DNA of 64,000 nt from Tidjanibacter sp. (GTDB lineage: Bacteria; Bacteroidota; Bacteroidia; Bacteroidales; Rikenellaceae). A program made the position numbers and the translations under genes. Where the stretch lies: assembly GCA_017466345.1 (NCBI GenBank), contig JAFTUI010000023.1, forward strand, positions 62,001 through 126,000. Direction: 5' to 3'. Shown here piece by piece: positions 44,851 through 52,770 of this stretch. A model generated the notes under the pieces. The model saw only the letters and a program-made list of their open reading frames with translations, was not told the DNA's origin and did not search any database. Within the stretch, counting starts at the first letter, position 1. Every line of letters begins with the position of its first letter.

Positions 44851-44919
44851 CTAATCATCAAACCAACCAAATAGCCAAAGAAATAATAGCCATCGCCAAA
44901 AATTGTTGTGTCTGTCCAT
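44851..44919 (-). CDS. Candidate 22-residue Trp-rich membrane micro-protein
   Basis: Encodes MDRHNNFWRWLLFLWLFGWF plus DD. Strongly amphipathic or membrane-inserting, with five Trp and four Phe. Starts 8 nt after the stop of the next micro-ORF. Too small for automatic callers; the evidence is composition and operon spacing only. Confidence 0.4.
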   Translation of the reverse strand: MDRHNNFWRWLLFLWLFGWFDD

Positions 44920-44927
44920 AGTCGTAG

Positions 44928-45017
44928 TTATTTAAGTTTTCCTCCGCCACCGAAGAGAATATCAAGACACTCCATTAGCAGAGCAATCACCACCATAATT
45001 CCGAAAATTACCTTCAT
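44928..45017 (-). CDS. Candidate 29-residue membrane micro-protein
   Basis: Encodes MKVIFGIMVVIALLMECLDI then LFGGGGKLK: a basic start, one hydrophobic helix and a Gly-rich basic tail. Lies 38 nt after the stop of the 45056-45466 gene. Function unknown. Confidence 0.45.
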   Translation of the reverse strand: MKVIFGIMVVIALLMECLDILFGGGGKLK

Positions 45018-45055
45018 ATTTAAGATGTTATAATAATTAAAAATCCCTGTTAAGA

Positions 45056-45466
45056 TTAAATCAACTCCTTCACTATCATTTTCTTAACGATATCCATCCA
45101 ATTCTGATAAATCCAGACGGGTGTTACTTCTTTGTACTCTTTTAACATATGGCAAAATTCATGATAATAGGGCTGTTTGAGAAACAGATGATTACCTGCG
45201 CCCATATTTATGTGTTCCCAATCCTCAGGGTCACCATATAGACACTCCCACAAAGTGGGACATATAGCGCCACGAATAGTAACACTGTGAAAGCAAGAAA
45301 GGTTAAAGCAGAAAGCACTCCCATCAGCTTGTACTATCTCCACATTACCAGGAGACCCCATAGCACCGAATTCTGCGAACGAGAATACAATGGGGTTTAA
45401 GGGACAATAATCTGGGAAATTGTCACAGGTGAGATAAATCATTTTCTCTTCCATAGTGTGCGACAT
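45056..45466 (-). CDS. Unknown protein, first gene of the 45.5-40.9 kb operon
   Basis: 136 residues from MSHTMEEKMIYLTCDNF. The open frame extends upstream to 45565 through a TTG, but that part lies over the promoter, so the ATG at 45466 is chosen (45454 and 45442 are alternatives). Cys- and Trp-rich (FCFNLSCFHSVTIRGAICP, TLWECLYGDPEDWEHINMG). No family recognised. Confidence 0.65.
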   Translation of the reverse strand: MSHTMEEKMIYLTCDNFPDYCPLNPIVFSFAEFGAMGSPGNVEIVQADGSAFCFNLSCFHSVTIRGAICPTLWECLYGDPEDWEHINMGAGNHLFLKQPYYHEFCHMLKEYKEVTPVWIYQNWMDIVKKMIVKELI

Positions 45467-45497
45467 CGTTGTTGTGAATATAGAATCATTAAATAAA

Positions 45498-45566
45498 AAG
45501 TCCCGACAACACTTTCTTATGCTGTCGGGACAAAGGTACGGGGCGCTTTTGACAATTACTGTCAAT
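45498..45566 (-). promoter_or_regulatory. Duplicated promoter-operator element, copy 1
   Basis: 69-bp element 94 percent identical to 63218-63286 (65 of 69). Read on the minus strand: palindrome TTGACA-GTAAT-TGTCAA (45549-45565), 10 nt, TACCTTTG -7 box (45531-45538), then GTCCCGACA and TGTCGGGAC as a perfect 9-bp inverted repeat (45500-45530 region). Both copies keep TAnnTTTG although the nn bases differ. Drives the operon from 45466 to 40873. Confidence 0.75.
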
Positions 45567-45657
45567 TGCTATTTTTGATAGATTTTTAACGCATAAGTTT
45601 TAGTGTTTTACATCCATCCTCATGGCCCACTTTATGGATTCGCCGACAAGGGCGACA

Positions 45658-46440
45658 TCACATTCTTCCCCTAATAGAAGGCCCAAATAGCAGGTCTTCC
45701 AAAATCCCCACAAGCACAAAAAATGCAGCAACGGCAATGATTCCAAGCAAGATAAAACCAACTGCTTTGCCTATGCTTTTAAGGGTTGTTTTACTCCAAA
45801 ATCGTAGCCCTTCGTGGCGATATACCTTGCAAGTCCAAATGATAAAGTATGCCAGAGCAGAGCCACCCAATGCGAGAATAACAATCACACTTGGTGCGTA
45901 AAAATATCCCCATCCTACAATTGTCAGATAAGTAGAAAAGAGCATAATGATAGATATGGCCAAATCGCCACATATCAAAAACTCTCGTGCCGTCCTGACA
46001 AACTTAGAGTTCTGCCTTTTGCGCATACGGGTTAGCACAATAGCGTAGATTGCTGCAATTGAGAGTAAGGAGTAAAACAGCATCTGTATGGGCAAAAGTG
46101 TCATTCCGACAGCCGCCCCCTTGGGGCCACCAATGCCTCCAAATAGCGAAACAGACAGGAGAATGGGAATAACAAGAATCATTACCACCTCGGCAATAAT
46201 TCCAGGGATGACAAATCCCTTGAAGAGTTTGGTTTCAAAGTTTAGTGTATTCATAATGGTAGATATTTTTATGTCCTCTTGTGTAGGTGGGTTTATCATG
46301 CTCTCGGAATCATCAACCATATTCGCCCCGAAAACCCACTTTCCTACAACCCTCTGCCACCAAGGGCGATATTCAACATATACCCTATTTATTTGTGGCT
46401 TTGTGTATGTCTTATGTGCTTGTGTTGATTTATTCTTCAT
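45658..46440 (-). CDS. Unknown multi-spanning membrane protein
   Basis: 260 residues with five or so membrane segments (FVIPGIIAEVVMILVIPILL, IQMLFYSLLSIAAIYAIVLT, LAISIIMLFSTYLTIVGWGY, GFILLGIIAVAAFFVLVGIL) and a basic N-terminal cytoplasmic stretch. Start placed at 46440 (MKNKSTQAHK), 25 nt after the stop of the gene upstream; an ATG at 46485 would overlap it by 20 nt. Last gene of the six-gene operon from 51187. Confidence 0.65.
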   Translation of the reverse strand: MKNKSTQAHKTYTKPQINRVYVEYRPWWQRVVGKWVFGANMVDDSESMINPPTQEDIKISTIMNTLNFETKLFKGFVIPGIIAEVVMILVIPILLSVSLFGGIGGPKGAAVGMTLLPIQMLFYSLLSIAAIYAIVLTRMRKRQNSKFVRTAREFLICGDLAISIIMLFSTYLTIVGWGYFYAPSVIVILALGGSALAYFIIWTCKVYRHEGLRFWSKTTLKSIGKAVGFILLGIIAVAAFFVLVGILEDLLFGPSIRGRM

Positions 46441-46465
46441 ATTGCCTTTAATTTGGGTGTGGCTG

Positions 46466-47593
46466 TTACTCGTCATCTTCGGCATCCAACTCGGCCATTA
46501 AGGCTTGGACCTGGGGCGACTCAATTAAGCAAGACACTTCATCCAACATCCTACTATTGTGCTGGGGGCGGCTGAGTTCTTTTATCATTCGACCATTGCG
46601 TAGGCGAGTAGTCATATTGTTATCTATTGACTCCAACGGGAAGGTGTGTTTTCTCAGGGTGTCCCTAAACCAAGGTGTGCAAAAGACTGAAATGATTGGT
46701 TCGTGCTGAATGGATGAGCCACGAGGTCCCCATATTCTCTCTTGTATACTCAAAGACATATTTGTCACTCTGGCCCATATAATTATGTGGTCGGCCAAGG
46801 CTGGAACCAGCGTTCTTGCGATGTTCTCCTGGCGTGAAATGCGACTATAAATCTCACCCACCAGCCACTTGGCAAACTCAATCCACCTCGCCCTATATGA
46901 GTCCACATCGGAATAGGAGATCTCATCATCGAGTTTGCACCGAATGTCATAATATCTCTTGTAGGCCACATCGTTGAGGTGCATAAACTTCCTCGCAAAA
47001 TCCTCCTGGTCGGGTACTGAATTGAGTAACGCAGGAACACCCTTGGCATCGGTAATTGTGCCGAATATTACATCCTGAAAATAGGAGGAATCTCTTGTCT
47101 TCATCAACTCACTTTCATCTTGTAACTTACGATGCAAATCGCGAAGGACCAACGAGTAGATGGCTAATGTCGTGGCGTTTTTGCGCCCACCATAGAACTT
47201 GGTAATAACCTTCTCGTATAAGGGATTAGGTATGATATTGCCGAGGTAGAGTAGCGAAATGGCCAGATTAACCCTCTGTGTTGGAGGGATAATCTGGTCG
47301 AATACCTTGCGGTCGTGTTTGAGTAGTGCAGTGAGCAACTCCTCGGAACGCTTGGCATTACGCTCATTGGTGAGAAATTCCTTCGCTTCCCAGATGTTGC
47401 TCATACCATAGATGCGCTCCTCGCAATCGTAGGGCATAGGGAAGTAGAGCGATATGTCGCTGGCTATATAACGGAATCTAGTTGGGTCCCACGGATGGCA
47501 GATATCTCCACTCGTGAACACATATAGAATTTCTTTATAGTCGTGGTTATCTTGGAAATAATGATAACTCCTTAATTTGTTGCTCCTGCGCAT
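46466..47593 (-). CDS. Unknown 375-residue protein
   Basis: Soluble, helix-rich and charged. No motif recognised; the N-terminal part (YVFTSGDICHPWDPTRFRYI) could be a small beta domain, the middle (ISLLYLGNIIPNPLYEKVIT) and the end (EVSCLIESPQVQALMAELDA) are helical. Ends in an acidic tail. Fifth of six genes in the operon. Confidence 0.65.
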   Translation of the reverse strand: MRRSNKLRSYHYFQDNHDYKEILYVFTSGDICHPWDPTRFRYIASDISLYFPMPYDCEERIYGMSNIWEAKEFLTNERNAKRSEELLTALLKHDRKVFDQIIPPTQRVNLAISLLYLGNIIPNPLYEKVITKFYGGRKNATTLAIYSLVLRDLHRKLQDESELMKTRDSSYFQDVIFGTITDAKGVPALLNSVPDQEDFARKFMHLNDVAYKRYYDIRCKLDDEISYSDVDSYRARWIEFAKWLVGEIYSRISRQENIARTLVPALADHIIIWARVTNMSLSIQERIWGPRGSSIQHEPIISVFCTPWFRDTLRKHTFPLESIDNNMTTRLRNGRMIKELSRPQHNSRMLDEVSCLIESPQVQALMAELDAEDDE

Positions 47594-47644
47594 AAGTTGT
47601 TTTTTAGTATTTAGTTCTTATGAAGAGGTCAGTGGAAATCTATT

Positions 47645-48328
47645 CTAAAAAGGAACATCCTCAATTATTCCCCTATGATATCGGAAGTTCTCATCTGCAT
47701 AATTCACATATTCATATACTGCTATCGCTTCTTCGCAAACATCAACTGGGCGAAGGTAATCTCCATTGTCGAGCAGATAATAGACATAGCCGTTATCATC
47801 CTGGGCACTCACGGTCTTGTCCTGTAAGAATGCTGTGTGTTTTGACACTTCCAAAAGTGAGGTTTTCTTGTTCCGCACACTCTCTTTACCTTGGGGGCTC
47901 TGCCATATATCCGCACCCGATTCATCGGGCAGATACTTGTCAACACAATGATAGGCAAGAGGAATGACTCCCATCCATCCATTAGAATGTGCAAACTCTT
48001 TTTCGAAGTATTTCCACAAGGGCTCCCCTTCGTTGAGCCAATAGATCTCTGTGATTAGATGGTTATCTCCCCTGCAAGAGAAAAGGTGCAAGCCCGTTCG
48101 TTGAGCAAGTTCTTTGTTATCCCAAGTTTCTACCCAATATTGTTTGCAGGTTTCTATCTTCTTATAGTTCAGAGTTATGTATATACCCCATTCGTTGCAA
48201 TAACACCATATGCAATCTGAATGAATTTCAGACCATTTTATGACACCAATATGAATTATATATCGTCCATATTTAATCTCATACACCCCTTGGCGGTCTA
48301 TCATCCTATCAACTTCTTCTTTGGTCAT
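47645..48328 (-). CDS. Unknown 227-residue protein
   Basis: Soluble, Trp/Tyr-rich, likely beta-rich (YIIHIGVIKWSEIHSDCIWC, WGIYITLNYKKIETCKQYWV). The C-terminus (NGYVYYLLDNGDYLRPVDV) resembles a repeat unit of unknown type. No catalytic motif seen. Fourth gene of the operon. Confidence 0.6.
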   Translation of the reverse strand: MTKEEVDRMIDRQGVYEIKYGRYIIHIGVIKWSEIHSDCIWCYCNEWGIYITLNYKKIETCKQYWVETWDNKELAQRTGLHLFSCRGDNHLITEIYWLNEGEPLWKYFEKEFAHSNGWMGVIPLAYHCVDKYLPDESGADIWQSPQGKESVRNKKTSLLEVSKHTAFLQDKTVSAQDDNGYVYYLLDNGDYLRPVDVCEEAIAVYEYVNYADENFRYHRGIIEDVPF

Positions 48329-48439
48329 AATTTGGGCTGATTAAAATTGGTTGTTTCCCTCAAAGTTAGTAAATGTTAATCCCTCCACACAAGCATTTAC
48401 CGATAAATAGTTATCAACAGCCGCCAGGGATTATTGAGT

Positions 48440-49759
48440 CTAATTTGGTTGTGATGGATTGTTGGAGCGAATGGTAGATTGTGCTTCAATGCTCTTGTTT
48501 TGGCTTAACACCCAAGTGATGAACGATTCAAGGTCAGAACTTTTTGCCTCGCCGTAATTAAGGTGTTGCTCGCCATTTACACCACAGTAGAACCACAAGC
48601 CATTATCCGACATCTCCAAAGTATAGTATTGGCACTCCAAGGTACGGGTATTAACTAACACTGCGCCATACTTGGCTTCGGGGGCGATTTGAGGCTCTGG
48701 GAATTGATAGACTACTTGTTTGATTTCGCCATAGTCGCTCACGCTCAATACTCGGAATTTTGCCAATTCCGCCTCATCCACATATCGCTCGCGGCTACGA
48801 AGAGTATCCCTAATCCACTCCTCGTTCCACAAATCTTCAATTGAGAGCTTACCGCTTGTCAAGTGGGTTAATACGGAAGGAATCAGCCTATACGCCAGAG
48901 AGTATATGTAGTTGCGCCCAAGCGTAGGGTCGTTTTCCTGCTCATAGTTACTCATCACATTGTCGTGAGAATTGCTCAACCAGTGTGCAAAGTGCTCGAA
49001 GTATCGCTCCAACTCATCCATATATAGCATATGAGCCTCAATGGCATATACAATGCTATCATCAATAACAAACGCCTTGATTAGGTTGGCCGTTCTCGTA
49101 AGCTCATCCGTATATCTTCTAAATGTACCGAGATCTATTTTGTCATCATCAGATACCTTAAATCGTACATGCATCGTAAGAAAACCATTGTTGTAAGCGA
49201 CAACCATATTGAGATCTCCATACTTAAATACAATGCCGTCGTTGTATTGCTGTGGAGCATAGCCCATATTTGTTAGTGACTGAATAATTCGATCCTTCGA
49301 AATGAATTGTTCCGAGTAGTCCCTCAATTTGACCATCCGCTTGATGACCTCCAACTCATACTTGCGACTCTTTTTGTGAGAAACAACAAACACAGATATA
49401 CATATAGCAAGTATAACGAAAATGGAGATAATAAGCCATTCGAGCCTAGCCTCCAAGCCAAGCCAAATTAGCAGCGCAATGGTAGCAATGGTAGCACCAA
49501 TTTCCAGATACAGCGATCCCTTGTTTTTGATGCTCAAAATCACATCATTCAGATCATTAATAGTGTGTTTTAGTTGCTCGTCACTCAATTCAAACCCTGG
49601 GCAGGGAATGTTATCTCCCAAATTTTTATCATCATGGTCGCACACGATTTCATCGCCCTCGTGTTTGTGAAATCGGCAGTTTTTACAGAGTTTGTTGTGC
49701 GAAACATCTGCGATAAGTTCTGGGGTAATAGGTCCGTTTTTGTGTTTATTCGTATTCAT
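48440..49759 (-). CDS. Unknown membrane protein with N-terminal Cys cluster and YbjN/chaperone-like C-terminal domain
   Basis: 439 residues from MNTNKHKNGPITPEL (the 49801 ATG would overlap the upstream gene). Residues 25-55 hold CKNCRFHKHEGDEIVCDH and a further Cys, a probable zinc site. Two membrane segments near 85-125. Then FISKDRIIQSLTNMGY with DGIVFKYGDLNMVVAYN suggests a YbjN or CesT-like chaperone fold. The rest is not recognised. Confidence 0.6.
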   Translation of the reverse strand: MNTNKHKNGPITPELIADVSHNKLCKNCRFHKHEGDEIVCDHDDKNLGDNIPCPGFELSDEQLKHTINDLNDVILSIKNKGSLYLEIGATIATIALLIWLGLEARLEWLIISIFVILAICISVFVVSHKKSRKYELEVIKRMVKLRDYSEQFISKDRIIQSLTNMGYAPQQYNDGIVFKYGDLNMVVAYNNGFLTMHVRFKVSDDDKIDLGTFRRYTDELTRTANLIKAFVIDDSIVYAIEAHMLYMDELERYFEHFAHWLSNSHDNVMSNYEQENDPTLGRNYIYSLAYRLIPSVLTHLTSGKLSIEDLWNEEWIRDTLRSRERYVDEAELAKFRVLSVSDYGEIKQVVYQFPEPQIAPEAKYGAVLVNTRTLECQYYTLEMSDNGLWFYCGVNGEQHLNYGEAKSSDLESFITWVLSQNKSIEAQSTIRSNNPSQPN

Positions 49760-49769
49760 AAGTAATCGT

Positions 49770-50696
49770 TTAATTGGCGTTTTCGTTTTGTTGTTTTGCA
49801 ACTATATTGAACTCTTCGGTTAACATCTTCATCATATCGACTTTGATGGCAGTTGCTTTAATCATAAACTCCTCAAACTCGGCATTTGTAAGTATTTTAT
49901 CTTTTGATCCACCCGAATAAATCACATCGTATATCGGTTGGGATATTTCATCAAAATACAATGCGTATTCGATGACAGTCTCTCTTGTTGCCTCCAATTG
50001 TTCAGCCGAAGTTGCAAAGTCGCAAATGAGTCCACAATATGTCTTATAAAAGCACACTGTTTCCAAGACAAAGTAGATCTTCTGCAACTCCTCTTGGGTG
50101 AAACGATCCACCATTTTCGCGAGCTCTATCGTTCTGATTGTTTTCAACGGGAATCCGTAATCAATATCTCGGAATTCGTCATTTCTTTCTACCTTGTTTG
50201 CTATTGTGCGGAAAAGTTGGGTATAGTAATATGAATAGCCAGACATCTCCGCCAGTGCCACAATATCCTCGTAGTTGCTCTTGGCGACATTGTTAGCCAA
50301 AGAGTCGCAGATGGGCACAGAATTAAGCGCATATCCTGCCTCTTCGGGACAAACATATAGTCCTAAAATGCTCACAAAATAGTTCATTCCGTAAGCAAAC
50401 AAATTGTTCATCTGGAAGATGGTGGTCATCTGCTGTAAGAATGGACGGTCCATAGTAGTAACAACTTTATGGAGGCTATCCACCATTGAAGAAGCCCACA
50501 CGGTTTCGGTATCTCCGCCTATGGGTATAGATGCCTCCGACAGCTCTCTTATAGCACCACTTAAATCATTGATCATAGTTTTTTGCGTCTGCTCGGTCAA
50601 GAGAGGGAATGTATTCTTTTTCTCGACTTTGGGTCTGCAATTTGAGCATAAAAATATGCCGATAATAACGCTAATTAATAGTAAGGTATTTTTCAT
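49770..50696 (-). CDS. Unknown lipoprotein
   Basis: 308 residues. Signal MKNTLLLISVIIGIFLCSNC with a lipobox-like end (Cys20; Asn at -1 is unusual), so probably a membrane-anchored lipoprotein. The rest is helical (SLHKVVTTMDRPFLQQMTTI, FRTIANKVERNDEFRDIDYG). No family recognised. Second gene of the operon. Confidence 0.65.
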   Translation of the reverse strand: MKNTLLLISVIIGIFLCSNCRPKVEKKNTFPLLTEQTQKTMINDLSGAIRELSEASIPIGGDTETVWASSMVDSLHKVVTTMDRPFLQQMTTIFQMNNLFAYGMNYFVSILGLYVCPEEAGYALNSVPICDSLANNVAKSNYEDIVALAEMSGYSYYYTQLFRTIANKVERNDEFRDIDYGFPLKTIRTIELAKMVDRFTQEELQKIYFVLETVCFYKTYCGLICDFATSAEQLEATRETVIEYALYFDEISQPIYDVIYSGGSKDKILTNAEFEEFMIKATAIKVDMMKMLTEEFNIVAKQQNENAN

Positions 50697-50716
50697 ATTT
50701 CAACTTTAATTATAGG

Positions 50717-51187
50717 TTACCACAGCTTTATTTCTGGGTGGTTGGTAACGAGGTTGAGATAGTCCTCTTTGGTGAAGCCCGATTGTTCTTCAAGCATTCG
50801 GAAGGTCCTAACTTCATATCCCAAGACCTCCTCCTTCTCCTCATCTACGAAGCCGTACACCCAAACTTGAAATATCTTTTCGGGAGCATCCAAGAAAGAG
50901 ATGCTTACCCATAGTCCACCTCCAAGAAATGGTTGAGCTTGAAGTACAATAAACATACTATCCAACGCATCTTTGTTCATAGATAACACACCATCCCTCA
51001 CCGTTCCTTGTTGGAATGATGTGATATACTTTCGTATCTCACGATAGTAGTCGTTGTCTTGCCAATCGTCCTCGGTCCAATTTTCGAAGCGGATGTCGTT
51101 GAGGCTACGATGGGACTGTTCTTGTGCCGAACAGAGGGCGGGCACTGCAATCAGCGCCACCGCCAAAAGAGTAAGTAGTTTTTTCAT
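50717..51187 (-). CDS. Unknown secreted protein
   Basis: 156 residues with a cleavable signal peptide (MKKLLTLLAVALIAVPALCS, cleavage near SAQ). Mature part acidic (RFENWTEDDWQDNDYYREI). No family recognised. First gene of a six-gene operon (50717-51187 down to 45658), with an operator-bearing promoter 36 nt upstream of the start. Confidence 0.7.
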   Translation of the reverse strand: MKKLLTLLAVALIAVPALCSAQEQSHRSLNDIRFENWTEDDWQDNDYYREIRKYITSFQQGTVRDGVLSMNKDALDSMFIVLQAQPFLGGGLWVSISFLDAPEKIFQVWVYGFVDEEKEEVLGYEVRTFRMLEEQSGFTKEDYLNLVTNHPEIKLW

Positions 51188-51222
51188 GGTAAAAGCTGTT
51201 TGTTATTGATGTTTTCTCGCCC

Positions 51223-51257
51223 CAAATTTAAGAATACCCTGCGCACTCTTTGTTCGT
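51223..51257 (-). promoter_or_regulatory. Operator-promoter A (six-gene operon)
   Basis: Minus strand: palindromic ACGAACAAAGAGTGCGC (51241-51257), 10 nt, TAAATTTG -7 box (51223-51230). Start of transcription near 51216, about 29 nt before the ATG. No -33 TTTG: the palindrome replaces it. Confidence 0.75.
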
Positions 51258-51358
51258 AACCTGACTCACTATAATTAAGATGAGGATTAACGCGAATGTA
51301 GCCCATAAAGGCCAGTTTCTTAAGGGTTGAAAATATCAAGCCCTTAATAAAGATTTGC

Positions 51359-51393
51359 GCGAACATAGCGTTCGTGCCGCATTTTTAAATTTG
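51359..51393 (+). promoter_or_regulatory. Operator-promoter B (HAD-PRTase-DprA operon)
   Basis: Plus strand: GCGAACATAGCGTTCGT (51359-51375), 10 nt, TAAATTTG (51386-51393). Start of transcription near 51400, so the HAD mRNA leader is only about 7-13 nt. Divergent from operator A, 100 nt away. Confidence 0.78.
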
Positions 51394-51406
51394 TCGCCGA
51401 AAACAG

Positions 51407-52117
51407 ATGATTATGGCGACCACTATTACATATCCACAAGCATCATTAGTCGAAGTTGCACTCTCGAATTTGTGCAGAGAGTTATTCGATTTCAATGCTG
51501 CACTAGTAACCTCTTCTTTAAAAGAAGATGTGTGCACGCGTGATATGCATAGGTTGAACTCACTTGATTGGCAAGTGAGTGCAGGTGATGTGTTGCTCTT
51601 TGATATGGACGGCACCCTCATTGATACGGATGCCTGCAATACCAAAGCATACAAAGCAGCTATTGAAGTGGTGCTGGGTGGTGATTATGCGGAATTGCTG
51701 GATATTTCCCGTATAGAACGAAGGGTACTGCGTGAAAGGCTTTCCTGGATTTCCGAGAAGCAACTCGCAGATATCATCGCCCTTAAAGAGAAATTTTACA
51801 CGCAGTTCATTGACGAGATTAGCATTATCTCCTCAACAATGGAAATTCTCAACCGTTTTGTGGAAACTCACAAAGTGGTTCTAGTGACCAATGCTCGTCG
51901 TGGCAGGACTATGCAGACCCTCCGCCATCTGTATCTGGAAAATACATTTGATGCGATCGTAACAAAGGATGACTGCAATGGTACAGACAAGTTTACGACA
52001 GCTATTAATATTCTCGGACTCAACCCTAATAAAGTATGGGTGTTTGAGAACGAAGAGGTGCAGGCTATGGCAGCAGTAGCAGCAGGTATAAATATTAATC
52101 ACATAATTCTTAGGTAG
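51407..52117 (+). CDS. HAD-superfamily hydrolase
   Basis: 236 residues. LLFDMDGTLIDTD (motif I, Asp66/Asp68), VVLVTNARRGR (motif II, Thr) and VTKDDCNGTDK (Lys) followed by VWVFENEEVQ in place of motif IV. A 60-residue N-terminal extension precedes the HAD core. Likely a phosphatase on a small phosphorylated molecule. First gene of a three-gene operon; next gene starts 1 nt after its stop. A second ATG six bases in is an alternative start. Confidence 0.82.
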   Translation: MIMATTITYPQASLVEVALSNLCRELFDFNAALVTSSLKEDVCTRDMHRLNSLDWQVSAGDVLLFDMDGTLIDTDACNTKAYKAAIEVVLGGDYAELLDISRIERRVLRERLSWISEKQLADIIALKEKFYTQFIDEISIISSTMEILNRFVETHKVVLVTNARRGRTMQTLRHLYLENTFDAIVTKDDCNGTDKFTTAINILGLNPNKVWVFENEEVQAMAAVAAGININHIILR

Positions 52118-52118
52118 T

Positions 52119-52742
52119 ATGAAGAAATTTACAATCGAGGCAAACAACTTTCTTTCGCAGAACATTCAGGGCTATTTCCGTCAATACTACATAGGTGGAG
52201 AGAATAGGCATTTGAACCCCAAAAACATCGAGCACTTAATTTGCTCGTTCAAAAACGACATCACCGTAACACCTAACGAGGTAATGGAGTGTTGCATAGA
52301 TAGATTGAGCGACATCCTTAGAGAGGATTTGTGCGCGATTGTAGAGAATGAGAATCTTTCTTGTCCTACCATCTGCGTCATTCCTAGGGCTAAAGTCAGC
52401 TATCGTCCAGATCAAATGCTGTTTAAGGCTACCATTAAGAATGTAGTCCAGTCTATGAGCTGTGTTGTGGATGGCACGGATTATATCATCCGCACTGCCG
52501 ATACAAAAACTACCCATAGAGCACGCAGGGGATATGGTGGTGATGGTAAACTGCCATATCCAGGAATCACCATAGACACTTGTGCCATCTCCAATGATGT
52601 TAGAGGTAAGGATATTATTCTTATCGACGACCTATATACCAAGACCGTCAATATCGACGAGGACGCCATTGAAGCTCTCTTACGCAAAGGAGCCAATTCG
52701 GTAACTTTTTACTCGATTGGTCGCACTGTTTCTCGCTACTAA
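52119..52742 (+). CDS. Phosphoribosyltransferase-like protein
   Basis: 207 residues. DIILIDDLYTKTVNIDEDA (from about residue 165) matches the PRPP-binding motif hhhhDDhxTxGxT in general form, and VIPRAKVSYRPDQM with the basic RTADTKTTHRARRG segment fits a ComF/PRTase fold. Probably acts with the HAD protein on a nucleotide-like compound. The cognate base is unknown. Confidence 0.68.
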   Translation: MKKFTIEANNFLSQNIQGYFRQYYIGGENRHLNPKNIEHLICSFKNDITVTPNEVMECCIDRLSDILREDLCAIVENENLSCPTICVIPRAKVSYRPDQMLFKATIKNVVQSMSCVVDGTDYIIRTADTKTTHRARRGYGGDGKLPYPGITIDTCAISNDVRGKDIILIDDLYTKTVNIDEDAIEALLRKGANSVTFYSIGRTVSRY

Positions 52743-52770
52743 TTATTAATTTTGTAACAGATATAGGACT

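Noticed and set aside
45467-45565. TTG-started extension of the first gene in the 45.5 kb operon
   Set aside because: It would be encoded by the duplicated promoter element itself, upstream of the transcription start.
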